A stretch of DNA of 38,451 bases from Paracoccaceae bacterium (lineage in GTDB: Bacteria > Pseudomonadota > Alphaproteobacteria > Rhodobacterales > Rhodobacteraceae). The notes under the pieces were generated by a model that was given only the letters and a program-made list of their open reading frames with translations, was not told where the DNA came from and did no database searches. The DNA lies in assembly GCA_020832705.1 (NCBI GenBank), contig JAFIEE010000008.1, positions 1-38,451 on the forward strand. The letters are read 5' to 3'. The position numbers were made by a program, and so were the translations under genes. Positions 1-9,671 of the stretch are shown here, piece after piece (positions within the stretch are counted from its first letter, which is position 1; the number at the start of each line of letters is the position of its first letter).

Positions 1-1267
1 CGTTCTCGGCGGCATAGGCCAGCGAGTCTTCCATCACCATTTCCATGATCAGCTCACGGTCGGGCATGATCCAGTCGGTGATCAGGTTCCATTCCCCCGC
101 ATGGGCATCCCACTGCTGGATCATGGCCTGGCCGGACCCGCCGTGGTTTTCGCAGCTCACCTCGAACGGGGGGCCGAAGTCGGGCAGACCCAGTTCGGCC
201 ATGCGCTCCTCGGTGATGACCAGGTTGGCCATACCGTCGCGCATCATGGCCGGGGTGATCGCGGCCACGCCGTGGATTTCCTGCGCCGTGCGCACCGCCT
301 CGACCGCCAGCATCGCCGCATACATCCCGCGCGAGTAGAGCACGGTGCCGACCTCGTCGCCGGTGCCCGCAGCCAGTCCGCGGTCATAGACGTATTCCTG
401 CAGGTCGGCATAGACCGGGTAATCCATCCCCGTCCCGTGCATGGCCAGCGACTTGTAGCCGTGCGCCGCCGCGCCCGAGGGCATCACGTCCTGTTCGGAC
501 CCCGACCACCAGACGCCGATGAAGTTCTCCATCGGGAAGCGGATGTTGGCGGCTTCCTGGATGGCAGTGGGGTTCATCACGCCCCAGCCCCACATGATCA
601 CATAGTCAGGGCGCTCGCGGCGGATCTGAAGCCACTGGCTGCCCTGTTCCTGACCGGGGCTGTCCACGCCGATGGTCAGAAGCTGATAGCCCAGGTTCTC
701 GGACAGGCGGGTCAGGGTCGGGATCGGCTCGCGGCCATAGGCCGAGTTGTGGTAGAGCAGCACGATCTTCTTGTCTTCAAGGCTGCCGTCGTTTTCCTCC
801 AGCAGGTAGTTGATGATCACGCTGGCCCCGTCCCAGTAGTTGGCGGGGTAGTTGAAGGTCCAGTTGAAGACCTCGCCGTTCACGGCCGAGGTGCGGCCAT
901 AGCCCATGGTGTGCATGGGGATCTGGTCGTTCATGGTGCGCGGGATCAGCTGATAGGTGATGCCGGTGGACAGCGGCTGCAGCACCAGCGGGCTTTCGCC
1001 GCGCAGGGCCTGGTAGCATTCCACGCCGCGCTCGGTGTTATAGGCGGTTTCGCATTCGCTGTAGCGGATGGGAACGCCACCGATGCCGCCGTCACGCTCG
1101 TTGATCAGCGTGAAATAATCGGCATAACCATCGGCGAAGGGAATGCCGCCGGGGGCAAACGGTCCGGTGCGGTAGCTCATGTTCGGCAGGAACAGCGATT
1201 CGGCGATGGCCGGGGCTGCGGCGGTCATGGTGACCGCAAGCGCTGCGGCCAGTCTGGTCATCTTCAT
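1..1267 (-). CDS. ABC transporter substrate-binding protein, branched-chain amino acid/amide type (3' end runs off window)
   Basis: Reading the minus strand from ATG at 1267 gives MKMTRLAAALAVTMTAAAPAIAESLFLPNMSYRTGPFAPGGIPFADGYADYFTLINERDGGIGG..., a signal peptide followed by a periplasmic LIV-binding fold; adjacent to LIV permeases. The ORF track shows only fragments because the ORF is open at the window edge. Confidence 0.88.
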   Translation of the reverse strand, partial: MKMTRLAAALAVTMTAAAPAIAESLFLPNMSYRTGPFAPGGIPFADGYADYFTLINERDGGIGGVPIRYSECETAYNTERGVECYQALRGESPLVLQPLSTGITYQLIPRTMNDQIPMHTMGYGRTSAVNGEVFNWTFNYPANYWDGASVIINYLLEENDGSLEDKKIVLLYHNSAYGREPIPTLTRLSENLGYQLLTIGVDSPGQEQGSQWLQIRRERPDYVIMWGWGVMNPTAIQEAANIRFPMENFIGVWWSGSEQDVMPSGAAAHGYKSLAMHGTGMDYPVYADLQEYVYDRGLAAGTGDEVGTVLYSRGMYAAMLAVEAVRTAQEIHGVAAITPAMMRDGMANLVITEERMAELGLPDFGPPFEVSCENHGGSGQAMIQQWDAHAGEWNLITDWIMPDRELIMEMVMEDSLAYAAEN

Positions 1268-1345
1268 TGGTATCTCCTCCCACATTGGATGACGTTGATT
1301 CGGGTGCCCGTTGCCCGGGGCGCAGGGTCGTCACCGGCCCCCTTG

Positions 1346-2422
1346 TCAGTAGGGGAACGGCCAGAGCCGGAGCTTTTCCTTGATCGTGCGCCAGAGCGCG
1401 GCGATCCCGTGCGGCTCCAGGATCAGGGTCACGATGATCAGCGCGCCGATGATCATGATTTCCAGATGCGCGGCCAGATCGGTGGGCCAGCCGAGATTGT
1501 CCACCAGCATGATCTTCAGCAGCACCGGCCCGGCGATCAGGAAGAACGCCCCGGCGAAGGCGCCGAAGATCGACCCCAGCCCGCCGATGATGACCATGAA
1601 CAGCACAAGGAAGGACTTGTCGATCCCGAACGCTTCGCCCGCTTCGGCGGCGCCCAGATAGACGGTGAACAGCAGCGCCCCGGCAATCCCGATATAGAAG
1701 GACGACACGGCAAAGGCGGTGAGCTTCGACCACAGCGGGTTCACGCCGATGATTTCGGCGGCGATATCCATGTCGCGAATCGCCATCCACTGCCGGCCCA
1801 GGGTGCCGCGTGTCAGGTTCCGTGCCAGCCAGGCCAGCGCCACCAGGAACACAAGGCAGACCATGTACATCGACACCGCGCTGGCCGAGGCGCCGGTCAC
1901 CGGCACGCCGAAGATGGTGCGCGTGGGCGCCGAGATCATGCCGGTGGGCGAGTAGTTGAAGAACCACGGCGTGCGGGTGAACAGCCAGATCAGGAAGAAC
2001 TGCGCCGCCAGCGTGGCCACCGCCAGGTAGAACCCCTTGATCCGCAGCGAGGGCAGGCCGAACAGAACCCCGACGCCCGCGGTGATCAGCCCTGACAGCA
2101 GGATCACGAAGACGATGTTGAGGTCCGGAAATCCGGTCATCAGCTTGTAGCTGGCATAGGCGCCAACCGCCATGAACCCGCCGGTGCCGAGCGAAAGCTG
2201 CCCGCAATAGCCGATCAGGATGTTCAGCCCAAGCGCTGCGATGGTGTAGATCAGGAACGGCACCACCAGCGCGTTGGTCCAGTAGTCGTTCAGGATCAGC
2301 GGCATGATCAGGAACGCGACGCCCAGCACGAAGTAATAGCCGTAGCGGTCGAACCGGATCGGAAAGGTCTGGTTGTCAGAGGTGTAGGACGTCTTGAAAT
2401 CGCCCGCTTCACGGTAAAGCAT
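1346..2422 (-). CDS. livM: branched-chain amino acid ABC transporter permease (LivM-type)
   Basis: MLYREAGDFKTSYTSDNQ...ALGLNILIGYCGQLSLGTGGFMAVGAYASYKL...; start chosen at internal Met (CAT at 2420-2422) rather than the longer ORF start. Confidence 0.88.
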   Translation of the reverse strand: MLYREAGDFKTSYTSDNQTFPIRFDRYGYYFVLGVAFLIMPLILNDYWTNALVVPFLIYTIAALGLNILIGYCGQLSLGTGGFMAVGAYASYKLMTGFPDLNIVFVILLSGLITAGVGVLFGLPSLRIKGFYLAVATLAAQFFLIWLFTRTPWFFNYSPTGMISAPTRTIFGVPVTGASASAVSMYMVCLVFLVALAWLARNLTRGTLGRQWMAIRDMDIAAEIIGVNPLWSKLTAFAVSSFYIGIAGALLFTVYLGAAEAGEAFGIDKSFLVLFMVIIGGLGSIFGAFAGAFFLIAGPVLLKIMLVDNLGWPTDLAAHLEIMIIGALIIVTLILEPHGIAALWRTIKEKLRLWPFPY

Positions 2423-2426
2423 CGTC

Positions 2427-3413
2427 TCACACCCTTTCGATGATCTTTTCGCCGAACAGCCCCTGCGGGCGGAACAGCAGGAACACCAGCGCCAGCATGT
2501 AGGCGAACCAGTTTTCGGTGGCGCCACCGATGATCGGCCCCATCAGGAAATCGAACAGCTTCTCGCCGACGCCGATGATCAGCCCGCCGACGATGGCGCC
2601 GGGGATCGAGGTGAAGCCGCCCAGGATCAGCACCGGCAGCGCCTTGAGCGCGATCAGCGAGAGCGAGAACTGCACCCCCGATTTCGCCCCCCACATCATG
2701 CCGGCCACCAGCGCCACGATCCCCGCCAGCGACCACACCAGAACCCAGATGAAGCGCAGCGAGATGCCGACCGACAGCGCGGCCTGATGGTCATCGGCCA
2801 CGGCGCGCAGCGCGCGGCCCTGCTTGGTGTATTGCGAGAAGATCACCAGCGCGGCCACCAGAATGGCGGCGATCAGCGCGGCCCACAGCTCCAGCGTGTC
2901 CATGTAGAAGCCGTAGCCGAACCAGTTGAAGGTCATTTCATCGACGGCCATTGACATGCCCTGCGGGATGCCCACGTCCAGACGCTTCACCTCGGCGCCC
3001 CACATGATGTCGCCCAGCCCTTCGAGGAAATAGGCCAGGCCGATGGTGGCCATGAACAGGATGATCGGTTCCTGGTTGACCAGGTGGCGGAAGATGTAGC
3101 GCTCGACCAGCCAGGCAAACGCGATCATGACCACCACGGTCCCGGCGATCGCGACAAGCGTTGGCAGGGTGAAGCCGAAATGATGCAGCCGCGTGCCGAA
3201 GATGGCGTTGATCAGATGTGAAAACGGGATCTGCCCGCTTTGCAGCCCCACAAGCGTCAGCGCGGCAAAAAGCGCCATCACCCCCTGCGAGAAGTTGAAG
3301 ATGCCGCTGGCCTTGAAGATCAGCACGAACCCCAGCGCCACCAGCGCATACATCACCCCGGCGGTCAGGCCGTTGGCGGCGGCCTCCATGGCAAAGAGAA
3401 GCGTGTCAGGCAT
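2427..3413 (-). CDS. livH: branched-chain amino acid ABC transporter permease (LivH-type)
   Basis: 328 aa, MPDTLLFAMEAAANGLTAGVMYALVALGFVLIFKASGIFNFSQG..., typical LivH N-terminus. Confidence 0.9.
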   Translation of the reverse strand: MPDTLLFAMEAAANGLTAGVMYALVALGFVLIFKASGIFNFSQGVMALFAALTLVGLQSGQIPFSHLINAIFGTRLHHFGFTLPTLVAIAGTVVVMIAFAWLVERYIFRHLVNQEPIILFMATIGLAYFLEGLGDIMWGAEVKRLDVGIPQGMSMAVDEMTFNWFGYGFYMDTLELWAALIAAILVAALVIFSQYTKQGRALRAVADDHQAALSVGISLRFIWVLVWSLAGIVALVAGMMWGAKSGVQFSLSLIALKALPVLILGGFTSIPGAIVGGLIIGVGEKLFDFLMGPIIGGATENWFAYMLALVFLLFRPQGLFGEKIIERV

Positions 3414-3448
3414 GATGCCCCCCCCGATAAGCGTTCGTTGTGGCGCGT

Positions 3449-4273
3449 TCAGTCATCGGTCACCCCCAGATAGGCCTTGATGACCTCTTCGTTGTTGCGC
3501 ACCTCGTCGGGGGTGCCGTCGCCGATCTTCTTGCCGTAATCCATCACCACCACCCGGTCGGACAGGTCCATGACCACGCCCATGTCGTGCTCGATCAGGA
3601 CGATGGTGGTGCCGAATTCGTCATTCACATCGAGGATGAAGCGGCACATGTCCTCCTTTTCCTCGACGTTCATGCCGGCCATGGGCTCGTCCAGAAGCAG
3701 GATCGATGGTTCGGCGGCCAGCGCGCGGGCCAGTTCCACGCGTTTCTTCAGCCCGTAGGGCAGGCGGGCAACCGGCGTCTTGCGGATGTGCTGGATTTCC
3801 AGGAAGTCGATGACCTTCTCGACTTTCTCGCGGTTTTCCTCTTCCTCGCGCTGGGCGGCACCCCACCACAGGGCCTGCTGGAAGATGTTGGCCTTCATGT
3901 GGTTCAGCCGCCCGGTCATGATGTTGTCCAGAACGCTCATGCCTTCGAAGAGCGCGATGTTCTGGAAGGTGCGGGCGATGCCCGTGCGGGCCACCTGATA
4001 GGGGCGCATCCGCGGGCGGCGATAGCCCTTGTAGATGATCTCGCCCTCCTGCGGGTTGTAGAAGCCCGAAATGACGTTGAGCATGGACGACTTGCCCGCG
4101 CCGTTGGGGCCGATGATCGCGCGCACCTCGCCCCAGCGGATGTCGAAGCTGATGTCCTTGATCGCCACCACCCCGCCGAAGCGCAGGGTGATGTTCTTCA
4201 TCTCCATCGCCACGCCGCCGATCTTGCGACCGTCAGCAGTGGTGTAGCCCTCATCCGGCTGGGTATCGAGCAT
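3449..4273 (-). CDS. livG: ABC transporter ATP-binding protein (LivG-type)
   Basis: 274 aa with Walker A GPNGAGKSS, Walker B ILLLDEP and LivG-like C-terminus; in operon with permeases. Confidence 0.92.
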   Translation of the reverse strand: MLDTQPDEGYTTADGRKIGGVAMEMKNITLRFGGVVAIKDISFDIRWGEVRAIIGPNGAGKSSMLNVISGFYNPQEGEIIYKGYRRPRMRPYQVARTGIARTFQNIALFEGMSVLDNIMTGRLNHMKANIFQQALWWGAAQREEEENREKVEKVIDFLEIQHIRKTPVARLPYGLKKRVELARALAAEPSILLLDEPMAGMNVEEKEDMCRFILDVNDEFGTTIVLIEHDMGVVMDLSDRVVVMDYGKKIGDGTPDEVRNNEEVIKAYLGVTDD

Positions 4274-4276
4274 GGT

Positions 4277-4540
4277 TCAGAGCCTTCCGACAAGACCGAC
4301 GACCAGCCCGTAGGCGATCATCGAGCCGATGATGTAGTGGATCCGCGACAGGGGCAGGCCCGGCCAGACGCGCTGGATCGCAAGGATACCGAACGCGCCG
4401 GTGATGGAGCCGCTGATGGCGGGTTTCAGGAACTCGGGAAAGAAGCGCACGATGGCGAAGGCCAGGATCAGACCGGCAATCGCAATGATCGCGGCAACGG
4501 GATACTTGGGGCTTTCCTGGGGAAGCTGTGACTGGGTCAT
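4277..4540 (-). CDS. small predicted membrane protein, unknown function
   Basis: 87 aa MTQSQLPQESPKYPVAAIIAIAGLILAFAIVRFFPEF...IIGSMIAYGLVVGLVGRL with hydrophobic segments; overlaps the upstream ligase stop by 4 bp and ends 3 bp before livG. Confidence 0.75.
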   Translation of the reverse strand: MTQSQLPQESPKYPVAAIIAIAGLILAFAIVRFFPEFLKPAISGSITGAFGILAIQRVWPGLPLSRIHYIIGSMIAYGLVVGLVGRL

Positions 4541-6504
4541 TCTGCGGCAATCCTCTGTTGGTTGCCGAAGACGCGCGCGTCACGGATTTCCAGCGTTGCC
4601 TTGATCCGACCCTTGCGCCCGTCCTCGTAGGTGACTTCGGTTTCAGTGTAGACACTGTCCTTGTCGCCGTAGAGGGCGTCAATCAGATCGGCGAATTTGT
4701 CCTCGACGATCCGGCGGCGCACCTTGCGGGTGCGGGTCATTTCACCGTCGTCGGCGTCCAGTTCCTTGTGCAGCACCAGAAAGCGGTGCACCTGACAGCC
4801 CGAGAGCATCTTGTCCTGCGCGATGCTTTCGTTGACCTGCTCCACATGCTCCTGGATCGTGTCCAGCACGCGCTTCAGCCCCGCCAGTTCCTGATAGCTG
4901 GAGTACGCGATGTTATTGCGCTCGGCCCAGCTTCCCACGGCGCCAAGGTCGATGTTGATGAAGGCCACGCAGCGGTCGCGGTTGTTGCCGAAAACCACGG
5001 CTTCGAGGATGTTGGGGAAGAACTTGAGCTTGTTCTCCACATATTTCGGCGCGAACATGCCGCCGTCGGCCATCTTGCCCACGTCCTTGGCGCGGTCGAT
5101 GATGCGCAGGTGCCCGGTCGATTCCTCGAAGAACCCGGCATCACCGGTGGCGACCCAGCCCTCCGGATCCTTGGTGTCGCGGGTGCTGTCGGCGTTCTTG
5201 TAATACTCCACGAAGGTGCCGGGTGAGCGGTAGAACACTTCGCCATTCTCGGCGATGCGCACCTCCACGCCCGGGCTGGGCACGCCGACGGTATCGTTGC
5301 GGACCTCGCCATCGGGCTGCTGGGTGATGAACACCGACGCTTCGGTCTGGCCGTAAAGCTGTTTGAGATTGATGCCCAGCGCGCGGTAGAAGGCGAAAAT
5401 TTCGGGGCCGATCGCTTCGCCGGCGGTATAGGCCACGCGGATACGGCGCAGCCCCAGCGTATCCTTGAGCGGTCCATAGACCAGCAGGTTGCCCAGTCCA
5501 TACTTCAGCCGCTCGCCAAGGGTCACCGGTTTGCCGTCCAGCAGTTTCGGCCCGACCTTGCGCGCGTGCGCCATGAAGTGGTGGAACAGGCGCTGCTTGA
5601 TCGGGCTGGCGTCTTCCATGCGGATCATCACCGTGGTCAGCATGGTTTCAAAGATGCGCGGCGGGGCAAAGTAATACGTTGGGCCGATCTCGCGCAGGTC
5701 GGTCATCATGGTCTGCGCCGATTCCGGGCAGTTCACGCAGAACCCGGTCCAGTAGGCCTGGCCGATGGCGAAGATGAAATCACCGACCCAGGCCATGGGC
5801 AGATAGGCCAGGATCTCATCGCCCGGTTTCAGCTTGTCGAATTCGGACGAGGCGCGCGAGGTTTCAATGATGTTGCGATTGCTCAGCACCACGCCCTTGG
5901 GCTTGCCCGTGGTGCCCGAGGTGTAGAGCATCACGCAGGTGTGGTCATAGGTCAGTTCCGCCAGGCGCTTGTCCAGCTCTGGCCCCAGCCGCTGGGCGGC
6001 GGCGCGGCCTTCGGTCTGCACGTCCTCCAGCCAGTTCATGCGGCTGTGGTCGTATTTGCGCATGCCGCGCTTGTCGAGATACAGGATCTGCTCGATGCAG
6101 GTCACGGACTGCTGCACCTCGATGACCTTGTCCACCTGCTCCTGATCGCCGGCCACAACGAAGCGCGCGCCGCAATGATCCAGCACATAGGCCATTTCTT
6201 CGGCCACGGCGTCCTGATAGAGCGGCACCGGGATCGCTCCAACCGACTGCGCGGCGACCATGGACCAGTAGAGCGCCGGCCGGTTGCGGCCGATGATGGC
6301 CACATAATCCCCGCGTTCCATGCCCAGTGCCAGGAAGCCCAGCGCCATCGCGCGCACTTCCTCGGCCGTCTCGGCCCAGGTCCAGTGCTGCCAGATGCCG
6401 AATTCCTTTTCGCGATAGGCGGTGCGCGACGCATGCAAGCGCGCGTTGCGTTCCAGCAAGGCCGGAACCGACTGCGGGATATCCTGCGCGGCGGTGGTGC
6501 TCAC
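4537..6504 (-). CDS. AMP-dependent synthetase/ligase (long-chain fatty acid--CoA ligase-like)
   Basis: P-loop YTSGTTGKPKGVVLSN, YGQTE and ATGDAG motifs; GTG start at 6504 (VSTTAAQDIPQSVPALLERNARLH) preferred over the longer ORF. Confidence 0.9.
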   Translation of the reverse strand: MSTTAAQDIPQSVPALLERNARLHASRTAYREKEFGIWQHWTWAETAEEVRAMALGFLALGMERGDYVAIIGRNRPALYWSMVAAQSVGAIPVPLYQDAVAEEMAYVLDHCGARFVVAGDQEQVDKVIEVQQSVTCIEQILYLDKRGMRKYDHSRMNWLEDVQTEGRAAAQRLGPELDKRLAELTYDHTCVMLYTSGTTGKPKGVVLSNRNIIETSRASSEFDKLKPGDEILAYLPMAWVGDFIFAIGQAYWTGFCVNCPESAQTMMTDLREIGPTYYFAPPRIFETMLTTVMIRMEDASPIKQRLFHHFMAHARKVGPKLLDGKPVTLGERLKYGLGNLLVYGPLKDTLGLRRIRVAYTAGEAIGPEIFAFYRALGINLKQLYGQTEASVFITQQPDGEVRNDTVGVPSPGVEVRIAENGEVFYRSPGTFVEYYKNADSTRDTKDPEGWVATGDAGFFEESTGHLRIIDRAKDVGKMADGGMFAPKYVENKLKFFPNILEAVVFGNNRDRCVAFINIDLGAVGSWAERNNIAYSSYQELAGLKRVLDTIQEHVEQVNESIAQDKMLSGCQVHRFLVLHKELDADDGEMTRTRKVRRRIVEDKFADLIDALYGDKDSVYTETEVTYEDGRKGRIKATLEIRDARVFGNQQRIAAE

Positions 6505-6741
6505 GTCGTCTGTCCTCCCCCTCCTGCCCGGTCGCCCTGGCTGCGCCCGCACTGTTTTGCGCGGCGCAGACCCCGGACTCACCGACCGGTCCGTTGACGG
6601 TTGTTCTGAGCAACGAGTTTTTCGGCACTATTGCCCAATCCTTTCGAATTGTAACGGCTGGTCGCAGGCCGCGCCGATCCCTTCCGCTGGTCGCGCGGGC
6701 AGGATAAGCTGACCCCGAGGAGGCTTTGCGGAGGAGCGGGC

Positions 6742-8664
6742 GTGCCCGAGCTTGAAGATACGCGGCTGCGGCTGATGAGCGCCGGGCTGAATCTGATCCA
6801 GCAGGCGCTGTCGATCTTCGACAGCGACCTCAAGCTGGCCGTCTGCAACCACCGCTTCCAGGAGATGTTCGGCTTCCCTGACGAGCTGGTCCGTCCCGGC
6901 GTCGCCTTCGAGGACATCATCACCTATCTGGTGGACCGGGGCGAATATGGCCCGGTCGATGACCGGGACGAGGCGATTCGCTCCCGGGTCGATGCCGCAC
7001 GCGCCTTCGAGCCGCATTACATGGAGCGGCGCCGGGCGAACGGGCGCTGGATCTCGGTCGAGGGGGCGCCGCTGGCGCAGGGCGGCTGGGTAGCGGTCTA
7101 TACCGACATCACCGAGGTGAAGCTGCAGGAACAGCTTCTGAAATCGCGCTCCGAGGAGCTTTCGGGCGAACTGCTGAAACATGCCGAGCGGCTGGCGCAG
7201 GCGAACCGCGAACTGGCGGCCGCGAATGCGCGGCTGGAGGAAACAAAGCGTGAGCTGGTGGAAATGGAGGCCCGCACCCGGCTGACCACCGAGATGATGC
7301 CGGCGCATATCGCGCACATGAACCGCGGGTTGCGCTATACGTTTTCGAACCGGCGGCTGTCCGCCGTGATGCCTGGGCGGCCGCGCGATATCGTCGGGCT
7401 TGGTGCACCCGAGGTGCTGGGCAGTGCCTTTGACAAGATCGCGCCATCGCTGGAACGCGCCTTGCAGGGACAGGACAGCGTGCACGAATTCACCGATGAC
7501 GACAGCGGCCGACGCATCCGAGTGGCCTTTACCCCCGACCGGGTCCGGGCCGGGCCAATCACCGGTGTCTACATCCTGTCGATGGACGTGACCGAGGAAA
7601 CCCAGGCGCGCGCGGCCCTGGCCCAGACCCGCAAGCGCGAGCTCGCGGCGCAACTGTCTTCGGGGCTGGCGCATGATTTCGGCAATCTGCTGACCATCAT
7701 ACTGGGGCTGCAGGGACGGTTGCTGCGCACCCCGGACCTGCCCGAGGATGTGCTGGAAATCGGGCGCGCGACCATCGCCGCGGCACGCCGGGGCGGGGTG
7801 CTTCTGGACCGGATCGCGCATATCTCGGGGCACCGCGAAATCCGCGCCGCCCCTACGGATGTCGAGGCGCTGCTGGATGACCTGAACATGATGGCGAGCC
7901 CCTCGCTGCCGGAAACGGCGCGTCTGCGGGTGTGGATCGACGGGGTGCTGCCGCCGCTCATGCTGGACGCGGGCGCGGTGCAGGACAGCCTGCTGAACCT
8001 GATCCTGAACGCGCGCGACGCACTGGGCAACGCCGGGGGCGAGATCGCGTTGTCCGCGCGCGCGGTGCGCGACACCTGGCTGGAAATCACCGTCACGGAC
8101 ACCGGTCCGGGCTTTTCCGAGGCCGCGCTGGATCGCGGGCTGGAGCCGTTCTTCACCACCAAGGGCGGCGAAGGCTCGGGGCTGGGGCTGGCCATGGTCT
8201 ATGACCAGATCACGCTCTGCGGCGGCACCGTGCGGCTGGCAAACCGGCCCGAGGGCGGCGCCTGCGTGACCTTGCGTCTGCCGCTGCGTCCGGTGGCCGC
8301 GGGTCAGGCATCGGGGATGGTGCTGCTGATCGAGGACAGCACCGAGATCCGCGAGGCCGTCCGCGCGATGCTGCGCGATCTGGGCTTCAGCGTGATCGAG
8401 GCCGCCAGCGCCGACGAGGCCCTGCAACTGGCCGAACTGCCGGGGATCGAGATCGTGCTGAGCGACATCAACCTGCCGGGCGAGACCTCGGGGCTGGAGC
8501 TGGCGCGGCATCTGCGGGCGCGGGGGCTGAAACGGCTGCGGCTGATGACCTCGCTGCCGAAGGGGGATCCGCTGCGGCGCGCTGCGGCGGCCGAGTTTCA
8601 GGTTCTGGGCAAGCCCTTCGGCCCGGCCGCGCTGCAGGCCAGCATGATGGAGACTGTCGCATGA
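6742..8664 (+). CDS. PAS-containing hybrid sensor histidine kinase with C-terminal receiver domain
   Basis: 640 aa, GTG start after GGAGG; PAS-like N-terminus, coiled coil, H-box GLAHDFGNLLTI, N-box NLILNARDAL, GSGLGLAMVYD, then receiver with SDINLPGE. Confidence 0.92.
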   Translation: MPELEDTRLRLMSAGLNLIQQALSIFDSDLKLAVCNHRFQEMFGFPDELVRPGVAFEDIITYLVDRGEYGPVDDRDEAIRSRVDAARAFEPHYMERRRANGRWISVEGAPLAQGGWVAVYTDITEVKLQEQLLKSRSEELSGELLKHAERLAQANRELAAANARLEETKRELVEMEARTRLTTEMMPAHIAHMNRGLRYTFSNRRLSAVMPGRPRDIVGLGAPEVLGSAFDKIAPSLERALQGQDSVHEFTDDDSGRRIRVAFTPDRVRAGPITGVYILSMDVTEETQARAALAQTRKRELAAQLSSGLAHDFGNLLTIILGLQGRLLRTPDLPEDVLEIGRATIAAARRGGVLLDRIAHISGHREIRAAPTDVEALLDDLNMMASPSLPETARLRVWIDGVLPPLMLDAGAVQDSLLNLILNARDALGNAGGEIALSARAVRDTWLEITVTDTGPGFSEAALDRGLEPFFTTKGGEGSGLGLAMVYDQITLCGGTVRLANRPEGGACVTLRLPLRPVAAGQASGMVLLIEDSTEIREAVRAMLRDLGFSVIEAASADEALQLAELPGIEIVLSDINLPGETSGLELARHLRARGLKRLRLMTSLPKGDPLRRAAAAEFQVLGKPFGPAALQASMMETVA

Positions 8665-9365
8665 GCCAGCCGCATGTCGCGATCCTGGATGACGAGCCCG
8701 AAATCCGGCACATGCTGGCGCAGGCGCTGACCGACGCGGGGTTCCGCACCTCGAGTTTCGCGCGCGCCACCGAATTCGAGGCCGTGCTCAAGCGCACCAC
8801 GCCCGATGTCTGCCTGGTCGATCTGGGCCTGCCGGACCGCGACGGGCTGGCGCTGGTGCATCGGCTGGCGCTGGAGTCAGGGGCGACGATCATCATCATC
8901 TCGGGCCGGGCGCAGGTGCAGGACCGGGTGACGGGGCTGGAACTGGGGGCGGACGACTACATCATCAAGCCCTTCGATCCGGCCGAGGTGGTGGCCCGCA
9001 TCCGCGCGCGCCTGCGCAAACCCGCGAAGGGCGCCGGGGCGGGGGCCGATACCGCGCGGTTCGCCGGATGGACCGCGCATTTCGACCGCTACATGCTGCT
9101 GCGCGAGGATGGCACGGAAATCCCCTTCAGCCACGCCGAAGGCGAGGTGCTGCGGCTGTTCCTGGAAAGCCCGCGGCGGCTGATCAGCCGCGCGCAGATG
9201 CAGGAAAGCCTTGGCGGGGCGGCGGGCGAAAGCTTCGACCGCGCCATGGACGTGCGGATTTCACGGCTGCGCACCAAGCTGGGCGAGGACCCCCGCAACC
9301 CGCGGCTGATCAAGACCATCTATGGCGCGGGCTACATCTTTCTGGGCGACGTGACCTGGGAGTGA
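8661..9365 (+). CDS. response regulator transcription factor, OmpR/PhoB family
   Basis: Receiver (LDDEPEIR, VDLGLPDRDG, KPFDPAEV) plus winged helix (RAMDVRISRLRTKLGEDPRNPRLIKTIYGAGYIF); overlaps HK stop by 4 bp. Confidence 0.92.
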   Translation: MSQPHVAILDDEPEIRHMLAQALTDAGFRTSSFARATEFEAVLKRTTPDVCLVDLGLPDRDGLALVHRLALESGATIIIISGRAQVQDRVTGLELGADDYIIKPFDPAEVVARIRARLRKPAKGAGAGADTARFAGWTAHFDRYMLLREDGTEIPFSHAEGEVLRLFLESPRRLISRAQMQESLGGAAGESFDRAMDVRISRLRTKLGEDPRNPRLIKTIYGAGYIFLGDVTWE

Positions 9366-9383
9366 AGCCTGCGCCTGGCCGCT

Positions 9384-9671
9384 TCAGCCGGCGAGCTGGT
9401 CCATCTTCTGCGCAAGCTTCACGTCCAGTGCCGACAGGCCGCCCGCGTCATGGGTGGTCAGCGTCACCTTGACCGTCTTGTAGACATTGAACCATTCCGG
9501 GTGGTGATTCAGTTTTTCGGCCCAGAGCGCGGCGCGCGTCATCCAGCCGAAGGCGGCGACGAAACTGGCAAACGTGAATTCCTTGGTGATGGCATCGCGG
9601 TCGCTCTCCAGCACCCAGCCGTTGGCCAGAAGCGGATCGAGTTGGCTGCGGTCGGCAAGTTTTTCGGTCAT
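9384..9671 (-). CDS. 4a-hydroxytetrahydrobiopterin dehydratase (pterin-4-alpha-carbinolamine dehydratase)
   Basis: 95 aa [19 protein letters not shown]...[35 protein letters not shown] is the PCD family signature. Confidence 0.92.
   Translation of the reverse strand: MTEKLADRSQLDPLLANGWVLESDRDAITKEFTFASFVAAFGWMTRAALWAEKLNHHPEWFNVYKTVKVTLTTHDAGGLSALDVKLAQKMDQLAG

Noticed and set aside
101-2095. 664-aa plus-strand ORF antisense to the binding protein and livM
   Set aside because: Composition is typical of a spurious high-GC antisense frame, and the minus strand encodes recognisable proteins.
6628-8511. 627-aa minus ORF antisense to the histidine kinase
   Set aside because: No recognisable domain; the plus strand has an intact kinase with all motifs.
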